Notes under the pieces: generated by a model | The model's database searches: none | What the model saw: only the letters and a program-made list of their open reading frames with translations | Told to the model about the DNA's origin: nothing | Shown here: positions 36,223-44,948 of the stretch, piece by piece | Position numbering within the stretch: position 1 is the first letter of the stretch | How the letters are laid out: every line of letters begins with the position of its first letter | Program-made: the position numbers and the translations under genes | DNA from: an uncultured Bacteroides sp. | GTDB lineage: Bacteria > Bacteroidota > Bacteroidia > Bacteroidales > Bacteroidaceae | Direction of reading: 5' to 3' | Assembly: GCA_900552075.1 (NCBI GenBank) | Contig: URYL01000003.1 | Coordinates: forward strand, 124,001-188,000 | Length of the DNA: 64,000 nucleotides

Positions 36223-37791
36223 ATGAATAAACTTTATCCCCTGGCCGGTATGGTAACCTTATCGGCTGTGACTACTGCCTGTCAGCAGGCTGACAAGCAA
36301 GAGAAGAAGCAATACAATATTGTGTACATTATGACCGATGACCATACGGCACAGATGATGAGCTGTTATGACACGCGCTACATGGAAACTCCCAATCTGG
36401 ACCGGATTGCAAATGAGGGTGTACGTTTTACCAACAGCTTTGTTGCTAATTCGTTGAGTGGCCCTAGCCGGGCCTGTATGCTTACTGGAAAACATTCTTG
36501 CGGCAATAAGTTCTATGATAATACGACTTGTGTGTTCGACAGTGCCCAGCAAACATTCCCGAAGCTGTTACGGAAAGCCGGCTATCAGACGGCTATTATT
36601 GGGAAATGGCACTTGGAAAGTCTGCCTTCAGGATTTGATTATTGGGAAATAGTACCAGGGCAAGGGGATTATTACAATCCGGATTTCATCACCCAGGAAA
36701 ATGATACGATTCAGAAACACGGGTATATCACAAATCTGATTACGGATGATGCCATCGACTGGTTGGAGCACAAGCGGGATGAGAAGAAACCTTTCTGTCT
36801 GTTCATCCATCACAAGGCAATTCATCGCAACTGGATGGCTGATACCTGTAATCTGGCGCTGTATGAAGACAAGACTTTCCCATTGCCGGATAACTTCTTT
36901 GATGATTATGAAGGACGTGAAGCGGCTGCGGCTCAGGAAATGAGCATTGTGAAAGACATGGACATGATTTATGACCTGAAGATGCTCCGCCCGGACAAGA
37001 ATTCTCGCTTAAAGAGCTATTATGAGAAATACCTGGGACGTTTGGACAGTGCACAGCGTGCGGCCTGGGATAAATTCTACGGTCCGATTATTGACGATTT
37101 CTATAAGAAGAACCCGAAAGGGAAGGAGCTGGCCAACTGGAAATTCCAGCGTTACATGCGTGATTATATGAAGACCGTCAAGTCATTGGATGACAATGTG
37201 GGCCGTGTGTTGGACTACTTGAAAGAAAAGGGCCTGTTGGAAAATACCTTGGTGGTCTATACTTCTGACCAGGGCTTCTACATGGGCGAACATGGTTGGT
37301 TCGACAAGCGTTTTATGTATGAAGAATCCATGCGTACACCGTTGGTCATGCGTTTGCCGGAGGGTTTTACCCGGCGGGGAGATATTACCGAACTGGTACA
37401 GAACATTGACTATGGTCCTACTTTCCTGGATCTGGCAGGAGTGGAAGTGCCTTCCGATATGCATGGAGTTTCTTTGTTGCCTCTACTGAAGGGAGAACAT
37501 CCGACAGACTGGCGTAAGGCTTTATACTACCATTTCTACGAGTATCCAGCAGAGCACATGGTGAAACGTCATTATGGGGTACGTACAGACCGTTACAAAC
37601 TGATTCATTTTTACAATGACATTGATACATGGGAACTGTATGACTTGAAAGAAGACCCGCACGAAATGCACAACTTGTATGGTCAGAAAGAATATGAGGG
37701 AATCGTGACGGAGCTGAAGGCAGAAATGGCCAAACTGCAAGAGCAGTACAATGATCCGGTACGTTTTTCTCCGGATCGTGACAAAGAATGA
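36223..37791 (+). CDS. Serine-type sulfatase (S1 family), probably acting on sulfated GlcNAc
   Basis: A 522-residue lipoprotein sulfatase; lipobox TTAC, Cys20. The alkaline-phosphatase-like fold starts with the metal ligands MTDDH (Asp39, Asp40). The maturation motif is SGPSRACMLTG, so the residue to become formylglycine is Ser79, which requires the radical-SAM enzyme anSME, not encoded in the window. IIGKWHL (about 123-129) and the C-terminal sulfatase region (GVSLLPLLKG, about 413-422) are intact. Overall pattern resembles Bacteroides GlcNAc-6-O-sulfatases (S1_11). It is the last gene of the operon, 26 bp after the beta-galactosidase and followed by a strong terminator. Exact regiospecificity is inference. 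Confidence 0.93.
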   Translation: MNKLYPLAGMVTLSAVTTACQQADKQEKKQYNIVYIMTDDHTAQMMSCYDTRYMETPNLDRIANEGVRFTNSFVANSLSGPSRACMLTGKHSCGNKFYDNTTCVFDSAQQTFPKLLRKAGYQTAIIGKWHLESLPSGFDYWEIVPGQGDYYNPDFITQENDTIQKHGYITNLITDDAIDWLEHKRDEKKPFCLFIHHKAIHRNWMADTCNLALYEDKTFPLPDNFFDDYEGREAAAAQEMSIVKDMDMIYDLKMLRPDKNSRLKSYYEKYLGRLDSAQRAAWDKFYGPIIDDFYKKNPKGKELANWKFQRYMRDYMKTVKSLDDNVGRVLDYLKEKGLLENTLVVYTSDQGFYMGEHGWFDKRFMYEESMRTPLVMRLPEGFTRRGDITELVQNIDYGPTFLDLAGVEVPSDMHGVSLLPLLKGEHPTDWRKALYYHFYEYPAEHMVKRHYGVRTDRYKLIHFYNDIDTWELYDLKEDPHEMHNLYGQKEYEGIVTELKAEMAKLQEQYNDPVRFSPDRDKE

Positions 37792-37814
37792 TCTTGAAAG
37801 TAATGGATAAAAGA

Positions 37815-37857
37815 ATGCCCGGACAGCTTGTGAGGAGCTGTCTGGGCATCTTTTTTA
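37815..37857. terminator. Strong bidirectional terminator between the sulfatase gene and mnmA
   Basis: Arms ATGCCCGGACAGCT (37815-37828) and AGCTGTCTGGGCAT (37836-37849) pair with one G-T wobble around a seven-base loop and are followed by TTTTTT. On the minus strand TTCTTTT follows, so it can also end the mnmA transcript. Confidence 0.9.
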
Positions 37858-37877
37858 ATTATAAGTATAGGAGTGAT

Positions 37878-39008
37878 TTATTTCGGGAACTTCGCTTCGT
37901 TTTCTGCACCGATTTTCTTGATGGCTTGCTGGAAGGCGATGAATCCACCACCTAACACCCGGTTGCTTTCGTAGAATACAGCCGATTGGCCGGGAGTGAT
38001 GGCGGAGGCCTCTTGTTGGAAGCGGACCAGCAGTTGTCCGTTTTCCAGTAGAATCACCTGGCAAGGAATCGACCGGCTGCGGTAGCGGATGCGCACAGCA
38101 AGGTCTTTACAACTGAGCAGCTCATCCAGACTAGCTACATTGTAATCTTCTACCAGCATATACTGGGTCTTGAGTTGGTCGGCATCTCCCAGCATGACCG
38201 TATTTTTGGCCGGATTGATTTTCAATACGTAGGCCGGTTTTCCCAAGGCGATTTCCAGCCCTTTCCGTTGGCCGATGGTGTAGTAGGCGAAACCTTTATG
38301 TTGTCCCAGTTTCAGTCCTTTGCTGTCGACAAACCATCCCGGGCCGATTTTTTCGTCAATATCAGGACAATGTTCTTTCAGAAATTCCCGATAGTCTTTT
38401 TCGATAAAGCAGATTTCCATGCTTTCTCCTCCGCGGGCCTTGGCTTCGAAACCTTTGGAGGCGAGGTAATCGCGTACGCTGGCCTTCGTCATGCCGCCAA
38501 GAGGAAACATCATCCGTTTCAAAATCTCTTGCGGCAGTTTCCATAGAAAATACGACTGGTCTTTCAAGGGGTCGTCGCCGGTCAGGATGTAGCGGTAGCC
38601 GTTCATATCTTTCAATTGGCAGTAGTGTCCCGTGGCAATCCAGGCACAGTTGCACCGGTCGGCCCATTCGCAGAGAATCCGTTCCTTGAACAGGGGATTG
38701 CACATCACACAAGGGTTGGGGGTACGACCTCGCATGTATTCATCGATGAAATATTGCACGATGACCTGTCGGAACTCTGTCCGTACATCTGCTACATGGT
38801 GTTCGATGCCTAAGCGGGCAGCCAGCTGTTGCGCCTCAATCACTTCATTGGGCTGGTCGTTGCCGGGAGTGAAATGTGAGGCTACGTCCCAGGTACGCAT
38901 GGTCACCCCCACGACTTCATATCCTTGTTCCTGTAGCATGATACAGGCAGCCGAACTGTCAATCCCTCCACTCATGCCGACCAGGACTCTTTTTTCTCTT
39001 TCTTTCAT
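37878..39008 (-). CDS. mnmA: tRNA 2-thiouridylase MnmA
   Basis: Adds sulfur to U34 of tRNA-Glu, -Gln and -Lys. The 376-residue protein has the PP-loop SGGIDSS (13-19), which binds ATP to activate the uridine, and two functional cysteines, Cys100 in NPCVMC and Cys200 in SMEICF. The characteristic GHY (about 127-129) and C-terminal beta-barrel are present; IDSS where many have VDSS is conservative. Bacteroides genomes often carry two MnmA paralogues, so this may be one of two. Co-directional and 18 bp downstream of the EFR1 gene, from which it is probably co-transcribed. Confidence 0.93.
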   Translation of the reverse strand: MKEREKRVLVGMSGGIDSSAACIMLQEQGYEVVGVTMRTWDVASHFTPGNDQPNEVIEAQQLAARLGIEHHVADVRTEFRQVIVQYFIDEYMRGRTPNPCVMCNPLFKERILCEWADRCNCAWIATGHYCQLKDMNGYRYILTGDDPLKDQSYFLWKLPQEILKRMMFPLGGMTKASVRDYLASKGFEAKARGGESMEICFIEKDYREFLKEHCPDIDEKIGPGWFVDSKGLKLGQHKGFAYYTIGQRKGLEIALGKPAYVLKINPAKNTVMLGDADQLKTQYMLVEDYNVASLDELLSCKDLAVRIRYRSRSIPCQVILLENGQLLVRFQQEASAITPGQSAVFYESNRVLGGGFIAFQQAIKKIGAENEAKFPK

Positions 39009-39026
39009 GTAAACGGTGGGTTGAGA

Positions 39027-39833
39027 TTAGAAAAATAATTCCGGCTGACGGCGGGTACTGCACTTTTCGTGGAGGATGGCCGCAAACGGAGACTTGAACT
39101 CACGTGCCTTGTTCGGACAAACTTTTACGCAGGCACAACATTTGATGCATCTATGGATGTCCGTTTCAATGGCAGTTTGGTCCGCATTGAAATGAATGGC
39201 GTGGGTGGGGCAGACTTCGATACATTCGCCACAGGCAAAGCAACCTTCTGTACAGGTAGGACATACAGGGGCACCCGGCATCCACGATTTGTAAGGAAAG
39301 TTCCCTTTGACGGTCAGCTCGGGAATTGGGGTACCGGCTGTATGCAGTTGGTTCCATTTCTCCAAGCTGTCCTTCCCAAACTCGCGAGCCTGCTGCAGGT
39401 CGTCCGTGTCCGGTCGTCCGGCGGAAATGGGCAGTTCGGGAGTGCTGTAACTGTGCTCTCCAATGAAGGCTCCGGCAGTGAGAGGCATGAAGCCCAGGCT
39501 GATGGCTGTATCCCGAAGTTCCAACAAAGCGTCTTCATAATCCCGGTTTCCATATACGACCACGAGAATCGCAGGAGCCCCGTTCCCTTTAAGACGTTGC
39601 AAGCGTTGAAGTGCGAGAGCGGGTACACGTCCGCCGTACACCGGGGTTACAATGACGCACAATTCTCCTTCCATCTCGATTGGAGAGGAAGATTCATCCA
39701 AGGTCAGGTCGGTTTCCATTCTTCTTCCCATTCCGATACCTTCCCCGATGGCCCGTGCGATTTGAGCCGAGGTGTGGGTGGGGGAGAAAAAAATCAGTCG
39801 GTTTCCATTCAGTGGGGTAGTGGTTGATGTCAT
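39027..39833 (-). CDS. EFR1-type flavodoxin/ferredoxin protein
   Basis: A 268-residue electron carrier. Residues 10-180 form a flavodoxin-like FMN domain: IFFSPTHTSAQIARAIGEG (phosphate-binding loop) and VTPVYGGRVPALA. The C-terminal part has two [4Fe-4S] ferredoxin motifs, Cys198-x2-201-x2-204-x3-208 and Cys229-x2-232-x2-235-x3-239, plus an additional CxxC at 191/194 that could bind a metal or another cluster. No membrane segment. Such proteins move low-potential electrons in anaerobes; the partner is unknown. The mnmA gene follows after 18 bp. A -7 box (TATTTTTG) lies upstream at 39863. Confidence 0.88.
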   Translation of the reverse strand: MTSTTTPLNGNRLIFFSPTHTSAQIARAIGEGIGMGRRMETDLTLDESSSPIEMEGELCVIVTPVYGGRVPALALQRLQRLKGNGAPAILVVVYGNRDYEDALLELRDTAISLGFMPLTAGAFIGEHSYSTPELPISAGRPDTDDLQQAREFGKDSLEKWNQLHTAGTPIPELTVKGNFPYKSWMPGAPVCPTCTEGCFACGECIEVCPTHAIHFNADQTAIETDIHRCIKCCACVKVCPNKAREFKSPFAAILHEKCSTRRQPELFF

Positions 39834-39862
39834 AAGTTCAATCTGTCAATTTTTGTAGCAGA

Positions 39863-39930
39863 CAAAAATACAATATATAAACGAAATTCCGGATTCTTCA
39901 TCGGGGATTCTTCTTTTATTCGTACTTTTG
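39863..39930. promoter_or_regulatory. Divergent promoter boxes for the EFR1-mnmA and ruvB units
   Basis: The minus-strand TATTTTTG at 39863-39870 precedes the EFR1 ATG by 29 bp. The plus-strand TACTTTTG at 39923-39930 precedes the ruvB ATG at 39954 by 23 bp. Neither has a clear -33 element. The second box overlaps the GTG at 39930, which argues against that codon being the ruvB start. Confidence 0.5.
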
Positions 39931-39953
39931 TGACCAGACTTTTAGACGAATTT

Positions 39954-40979
39954 ATGGAAGAACAATTTGATATACGCGATTATAAACCCACTGGAAAAGA
40001 GCGTGACTTTGAAAATGCGCTCCGTCCGCTCCAGTTTGAAGACTTCAGCGGACAGGACAAGGTGGTGGACAATCTGCGCATCTTTGTAAAAGCGGCACGG
40101 CTTCGGGCAGAAGCACTCGACCACGTATTACTTCACGGCCCTCCCGGACTGGGAAAAACCACATTGAGCAACATCATTGCCAACGAACTGAGAGTAGGCT
40201 TCAAGGTCACTTCAGGACCGGTACTTGACAAACCGGGTGATTTGGCCGGGGTCTTGACGAGCCTGGAACCAAACGATGTGCTGTTCATTGACGAAATTCA
40301 CCGGTTGAGTCCGGTGGTAGAGGAGTACCTGTACTCGGCCATGGAGGATTATCGCATTGATATTATGATTGACAAAGGACCTTCGGCTCGCAGCATCCAG
40401 ATAGATTTGAACCCGTTTACACTGGTGGGAGCTACCACTCGCAGTGGGTTGCTGACCGCTCCGTTGCGTGCCCGTTTCGGCATCAATCTCCATCTGGAAT
40501 ATTACGATGATTCCATACTGACGCGCATCGTCCTTCGTTCGGCCCGTATTCTGGATGTGCCGTGCGATGTGGATGCAGCGGGAGAAATTGCGTCACGCAG
40601 TCGGGGAACCCCTCGTATCGCTAATGCTTTACTCAGACGTGTGCGTGATTTCGCACAAGTGAAAGGTTCGGGGCGGATTGACTTGGAGATTGCCCGTTTC
40701 GCCCTTGAGGCCTTGAACATAGACCGGTATGGGTTGGATGAGATTGACAACAAGATTCTCTGTACACTCATCGACAAGTTCAAGGGAGGTCCGGTGGGAC
40801 TGACTACCATTGCTACTGCCTTGGGAGAAGACCCCGGTACGTTGGAAGAAGTGTACGAGCCTTTCCTGATTAAGGAAGGGTTCCTGAAGCGTACTCCCCG
40901 AGGACGTGAAGTGACCGAACTGGCATATAAACATTTAGGAAAAAGTAAATACAGCAGTGAGAAGACACTGTTTGATTAA
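39954..40979 (+). CDS. ruvB: Holliday junction branch-migration helicase RuvB
   Basis: The AAA+ motor that drives branch migration with RuvA. The protein is 341 residues from the ATG at 39954 (MEEQFDIRDYKP), preferred over GTG 39930 because the -7 box covers that codon. Walker A is GPPGLGKTT (about 63-71), Walker B FIDEIHR, sensor 1 GATTRSGLL, and arginine finger in RARFG; the C-terminal winged helix ends near EKTLFD. All core motifs are intact and the length is normal. ruvA and ruvC are not nearby. The next gene starts 9 bp later, so the flippase is likely co-transcribed. Confidence 0.98.
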   Translation: MEEQFDIRDYKPTGKERDFENALRPLQFEDFSGQDKVVDNLRIFVKAARLRAEALDHVLLHGPPGLGKTTLSNIIANELRVGFKVTSGPVLDKPGDLAGVLTSLEPNDVLFIDEIHRLSPVVEEYLYSAMEDYRIDIMIDKGPSARSIQIDLNPFTLVGATTRSGLLTAPLRARFGINLHLEYYDDSILTRIVLRSARILDVPCDVDAAGEIASRSRGTPRIANALLRRVRDFAQVKGSGRIDLEIARFALEALNIDRYGLDEIDNKILCTLIDKFKGGPVGLTTIATALGEDPGTLEEVYEPFLIKEGFLKRTPRGREVTELAYKHLGKSKYSSEKTLFD

Positions 40980-40988
40980 TTGAAGAAT

Positions 40989-42479
40989 ATGGCCGGAATA
41001 AAATCTTTGGCAAAGGATACTGCCATTTATGGACTGAGCAGTATCGTAGGACGTTTTTTGAATTATTTGTTGGTACCTCTCTATACGGCCGTGTTGCCTG
41101 CTGCTTCCGGAGGATACGGAGTGGTATCGAATGTATATGCTTATACGGCATTGATTTTAGTATTGCTGACTTTCGGTATGGAAACGGGATTTTTCCGTTT
41201 CGCCAACAAGTCGGACGAGGATGCCGGGAAGGTGTATGCCAACTCCCTACTGTTCGTGGGAGGACTTTCGTTGTTGTTTGTGGTGCTGTGCATGGTGTTC
41301 CTGCATCCGCTTTCTACCTTGCTGGAATACCCGGACCACCCCGATTACATTGCCATGATGGTGTGTGTGGTGGCCCTCGATTCTTTCCAGTGCATCCCTT
41401 TTGCATATCTGCGTTACAAGAAGCGCCCCATCAAGTTCGCTTCCATCAAATTGTTGAACATTGTAGGAAACATTCTGCTGAATCTATTCTTCCTACTTGT
41501 CTGTCCGTGGTTGAATGTCCATGCTCCAGAAACGGTGAACTGGTTCTATAATCCGGAGTATCTGGTGGGCTACATCTTCGTATCCAACCTGATTATGTCG
41601 GCCTTGCAGATGTTTTTCTTCATACCGGAACTGCGTGGGGTGTCTTATCATATAGATAAGGTCCTGATGAAGCGTATGGTCAATTATTCTTTCCCGATTC
41701 TGATATTCGGGCTGGTCGGTATCCTGAATCAGACGGTCGACAAGATGATTTATCCTTATCTGTTTGATGACCGTTCCGAAGGACTGGTGCAGTTGGGTAT
41801 CTACAGTGCTACGAGTAAGGTGGCACTGGTCATGGCGATGTTCACACAGGCATTCCGTTATGCCTACGAGCCGTTTGTCTTTGGCAAGAACAAGGATGCA
41901 GACAGTAAGAAGGTCTACTCTTCGGCCATGAAGTTTTTCTTTATATTCTCATTACTGGCCTTCCTGGCCGTGATGGGTTATATGGATATTTTGAAATATA
42001 TGGTGGCTTCCGACTACTGGGAAGGATTGAGCGTGGTGGCTATTGTGATGCTGGCCGAGATTTTCAAGGGAATTTATTTCAACCTTTCTTTCTGGTATAA
42101 GCTGACCGATGAAACCTACTGGGGCGCTTACTTCTCCTTGATTGGTTGTGCCGTGATTCTGGGATTGAACATTTGGCTGGTGCCGACTTACGGATATGTG
42201 GCTTCCGCATGGGCTTCGGTAGCAGGCTACGGAGTAATCACCTTGCTGTCTTATTTCATCGGACAGAAAAAGTATCCGGTAGCTTATCCGTTGAAAGACA
42301 TGACGCTCTATCTGACTGTGGCCGTAGTGCTCTATGTACTGTCGCAGGAAACGCCGATTGCCAATCTCTGGTTGCGTTTAGGCTTCCGTACGATATTAAT
42401 TTTGCTGTTTGTCGCATTTATTATCAAAAAAGACTTACCTTTAAGGACTTTACCTGTTGTCGGTCGCTTTTTCCGGTAA
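40989..42479 (+). CDS. MOP-superfamily polysaccharide flippase-like membrane protein
   Basis: A 496-residue polytopic membrane protein, about 12-14 helices, starting at ATG 40989 (MAGIKSLAKDTAIYGLSSIVGRFLNYLLVPLYT). The N-terminal pattern GLSSIVGRFLNYLLVPLYTAVLPAASGGYGVV is typical of the oligosaccharide-flippase/polysaccharide-biosynthesis family. It is not beside glycosyltransferases but between ruvB (9-bp gap) and a DUF389 gene, an arrangement that suggests a conserved housekeeping role in Bacteroidales, perhaps flipping a lipid-linked glycan used in protein O-glycosylation or LPS. Substrate unknown. Confidence 0.88.
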   Translation: MAGIKSLAKDTAIYGLSSIVGRFLNYLLVPLYTAVLPAASGGYGVVSNVYAYTALILVLLTFGMETGFFRFANKSDEDAGKVYANSLLFVGGLSLLFVVLCMVFLHPLSTLLEYPDHPDYIAMMVCVVALDSFQCIPFAYLRYKKRPIKFASIKLLNIVGNILLNLFFLLVCPWLNVHAPETVNWFYNPEYLVGYIFVSNLIMSALQMFFFIPELRGVSYHIDKVLMKRMVNYSFPILIFGLVGILNQTVDKMIYPYLFDDRSEGLVQLGIYSATSKVALVMAMFTQAFRYAYEPFVFGKNKDADSKKVYSSAMKFFFIFSLLAFLAVMGYMDILKYMVASDYWEGLSVVAIVMLAEIFKGIYFNLSFWYKLTDETYWGAYFSLIGCAVILGLNIWLVPTYGYVASAWASVAGYGVITLLSYFIGQKKYPVAYPLKDMTLYLTVAVVLYVLSQETPIANLWLRLGFRTILILLFVAFIIKKDLPLRTLPVVGRFFR

Positions 42480-42523
42480 CCGGTAAGAGGAAGTTATTTA
42501 CCATATAATTTAATCGGGCTTTT

Positions 42524-43882
42524 ATGGAACTGGGAAACAAACGAAAATTTCTGCTTCGTAAATTTTTCAATGAATATCTGGATTTGAACCGGAGCAAAGA
42601 AGACGAGCAACTGACGGTGGAAACCATCCGCAACGGGGTGGAATTTAAAGGGACCAATCTGTGGGTCTTGATATTTGCGACTTTCATTGCCTCGTTGGGT
42701 TTGAACGTCAATTCTACGGCGGTGATTATCGGTGCCATGTTGATTTCTCCGTTGATGGGGCCGATTATGGGAGTGGGTCTCTCCATCGGTTTGAACGATT
42801 TCGAGCTGATGAAACGTTCCTTGAAAAGTTATTTGGTAGCCACGTTGTTCAGCGTGACGACTGCTACGATTTATTTTGCCTTTACCCCGCTGGATGAAGT
42901 GCAGTCGGAGTTGCTGGCTCGTACGTCACCCACCATCTACGATGTATTTATCGCCTTGGTCGGCGGTTTGGCCGGTATTGTAGCACTGGCTACCAAAGAG
43001 AAGGGAAATGTGATTCCCGGTGTAGCCATTGCCACGGCCTTGATGCCGCCTTTGTGTACGGCAGGTTTCGGACTGGCTACGGGTAATCTGTTGTATTTCT
43101 TAGGTGCCTTTTATCTGTATTTCATCAATTCTGTATTTATCAGTTTGGCCACTTACATCGGGGTGCGGGTGATGCACTTCCAGCGCAAGCAGTTTGTGGA
43201 CAAGGCCCGTGAGAAACTGGTGCGACGTTATATTATCTGGATAACCATTGGCACCATGTGTCCGGCCGTATACCTTACCTATAACATTGTGCGGGAAACT
43301 TTTTATCAGACCTCTGCCAGTCATTTTATTACCGAGGAGTTGCAGTTTCCCGATTCTCAAATCCTGAGCCGTGAGATTTCCTACGACAAGCGGGAAATAA
43401 AGGTCGTATTGGTGGGGAAAGAAGTGTCGAAAGAGCAGATTGCCGCCGCGCAGCACCGTCTGCCGGATTACAACCTGGCGAAAACCAAGCTGGTTGTATT
43501 CCAGGGGATGGGAGATGGGAATGCGGTAGACATCAGCAACATCAAGTCGATGGTGATGGAAGACTTCTATCGGAACAGTGAGAAGCGTTTAAAGGAGCAG
43601 GAGGCTGAAATTGATACCCTGCACAAACAACTGGCTGATTTCTCCGGCTCAGACTGGCTGGGGAAACAGTTGGGGCAGGAAATCAAAGTCCTTTTTCCGG
43701 AAATTAAATCCCTGTCTGTATCCAAAAGCTTGTGTTTGTCGGTGGATAGTTCGAGAGTGGATACTTTGACTTTTGCAATTATTGATTGTAATAAGGTGCC
43801 TGATTCGAAAAGCAAGGAGAAGATTGTGAAATGGTTAAAGGCAAAGACGGGGGACACTCATCTAAAATTGATTGTGGAGTAA
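42524..43882 (+). CDS. DUF389-family membrane protein with long C-terminal domain
   Basis: A 452-residue protein. Residues 60-260 hold the DUF389 hydrophobic core with several helices and the signature NSTAVIIGAMLISPLMGPIMGVGLSIG (about 65-92) and GVAIATALMPPLCTAGFGLA (about 165-185). A short N-terminal region is acidic and helical. Beyond residue 270 is a soluble part containing an EEL...YDKREIKVVLVGKEVSKEQI region, a coiled-coil (about 345-375, EKRLKEQEAEIDTLHKQL) and a final alpha/beta segment. Function of DUF389 proteins is not established. It follows the flippase after 44 bp and is ended by a strong terminator. Confidence 0.87.
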   Translation: MELGNKRKFLLRKFFNEYLDLNRSKEDEQLTVETIRNGVEFKGTNLWVLIFATFIASLGLNVNSTAVIIGAMLISPLMGPIMGVGLSIGLNDFELMKRSLKSYLVATLFSVTTATIYFAFTPLDEVQSELLARTSPTIYDVFIALVGGLAGIVALATKEKGNVIPGVAIATALMPPLCTAGFGLATGNLLYFLGAFYLYFINSVFISLATYIGVRVMHFQRKQFVDKAREKLVRRYIIWITIGTMCPAVYLTYNIVRETFYQTSASHFITEELQFPDSQILSREISYDKREIKVVLVGKEVSKEQIAAAQHRLPDYNLAKTKLVVFQGMGDGNAVDISNIKSMVMEDFYRNSEKRLKEQEAEIDTLHKQLADFSGSDWLGKQLGQEIKVLFPEIKSLSVSKSLCLSVDSSRVDTLTFAIIDCNKVPDSKSKEKIVKWLKAKTGDTHLKLIVE

Positions 43883-43889
43883 TAGAATG

Positions 43890-43936
43890 AAGTGTACTAA
43901 ATGGGTTGATTTCAACCTCTTTAGTACACTTTTTTA
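43890..43936. terminator. Bidirectional terminator between the DUF389 gene and pfkA
   Basis: AAGTGTACTAAA (43890-43901) pairs perfectly with TTTAGTACACTT (43920-43931), with an inner GGTTGA/TCAACC stem. TTTTTT follows on the plus strand. It sits between the convergent gene ends, 43882 and 43938. Confidence 0.9.
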
Positions 43937-43937
43937 T

Positions 43938-44948
43938 TTATCCGAAACAGATTCCCATACGGCGGCCTTGTACGACCAAATCGTGGTCTTCTGTTACTAA
44001 TTTCAGTTTTCCGGCTACTTCACTGAGTGGCACAGAATCGATGGTGTCTCCTTTCAGGGCGACCATTCGTCCGAATAAGCCTTGTGCGATTAGTTCGGTG
44101 GCATGTCCTCCCATGCGAGTGGCCAGATTGCGGTCGTAAGCTGTAGGACTTCCTCCTCGTTGGATGTAGCCTAGGACTGTTTCACGTGTTTCAAAGCCAG
44201 TTTCGTATTCAATCTCTTCGGCAATGTATTGTGCGGCTTTTTTTCCTCCCAAGGTAGGAATACCTTCTGCCACTACGACGATAGAATAAGGCTTTCCTTT
44301 CTTGAGACGTCCGATGATGGCATCGCCGATGCGGTGGATGTCGAACGGAATTTCCGGAAGCAGGATAATATCACCTCCTCCAGCCATTCCTGAATATAGG
44401 GCAATCCATCCGGCTTTGTGTCCCATCACTTCAATGACCATCACTCGCTGGTGGGCGCTGGCTGTGGAATGCAGGCGGTCGATGGCATCAGTAGCGATAG
44501 AAACGGCCGAATCAAAACCGAATGAAACATCGGTTCCCCATACGTCGTTATCGATTGTTTTAGGAATACTGACTACGTGAACTCCTGCTTCAGCCAGTTT
44601 GGCCGCTGTTTTTTGTGTCCCGTTTCCTCCGATACACACAATACAGTCCAGCTGTCGGTCGCGGATAGTCTGTAGCAGGATGGCAGGCTTGTCTTCCGAG
44701 ACGGCAGTACCTTTTTTCTTGAAAGGTTTTTCACGCGAAGTGCCGAGAATAGTTCCCCCCATGTTCAGAAGACCTGTAAGTGAACTTTCATCCATGGGGA
44801 TGATATCGTTGTCCAGCAATCCTCGGAATCCACTGTGAATTCCGTACACTTCCATTCCGTAATGATTGATGGCTGTCTTGCAAACCCCTCGGATTGTAGC
44901 GTTTATGCCGGGACAGTCACCGCCTGAAGTCAAGATTCCTATCTTCAT
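43938..44948 (-). CDS. pfkA: 6-phosphofructokinase, atypical active site
   Basis: Phosphorylates fructose 6-phosphate in glycolysis. 336 residues from ATG 44948 (MKIGILTSGGDCPGINATIRG). The catalytic loop is PKTIDND (129-135), the donor-site motif is GGNGTQKTA (107-115), and GYIQRGGSPTAYDR is present. E. coli ATP-PfkA has GGDGS with Gly104 and Gly124; PPi enzymes have Asp104 and Lys124. This protein combines Gly (ATP-like) at the first site with Lys130 (PPi-like) at the second, and Asn for the usual Asp before the Gly, so the phosphoryl donor is uncertain. A weak box TACCTTTA lies upstream at 44976-44983. Monocistronic. Confidence 0.92.
   Translation of the reverse strand: MKIGILTSGGDCPGINATIRGVCKTAINHYGMEVYGIHSGFRGLLDNDIIPMDESSLTGLLNMGGTILGTSREKPFKKKGTAVSEDKPAILLQTIRDRQLDCIVCIGGNGTQKTAAKLAEAGVHVVSIPKTIDNDVWGTDVSFGFDSAVSIATDAIDRLHSTASAHQRVMVIEVMGHKAGWIALYSGMAGGGDIILLPEIPFDIHRIGDAIIGRLKKGKPYSIVVVAEGIPTLGGKKAAQYIAEEIEYETGFETRETVLGYIQRGGSPTAYDRNLATRMGGHATELIAQGLFGRMVALKGDTIDSVPLSEVAGKLKLVTEDHDLVVQGRRMGICFG

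Noticed and set aside
39930..39953. GTG start for ruvB at 39930
   Set aside because: The promoter -7 box covers this codon, so it would lie upstream of the transcription start; ATG 39954 gives the normal RuvB N-terminus.
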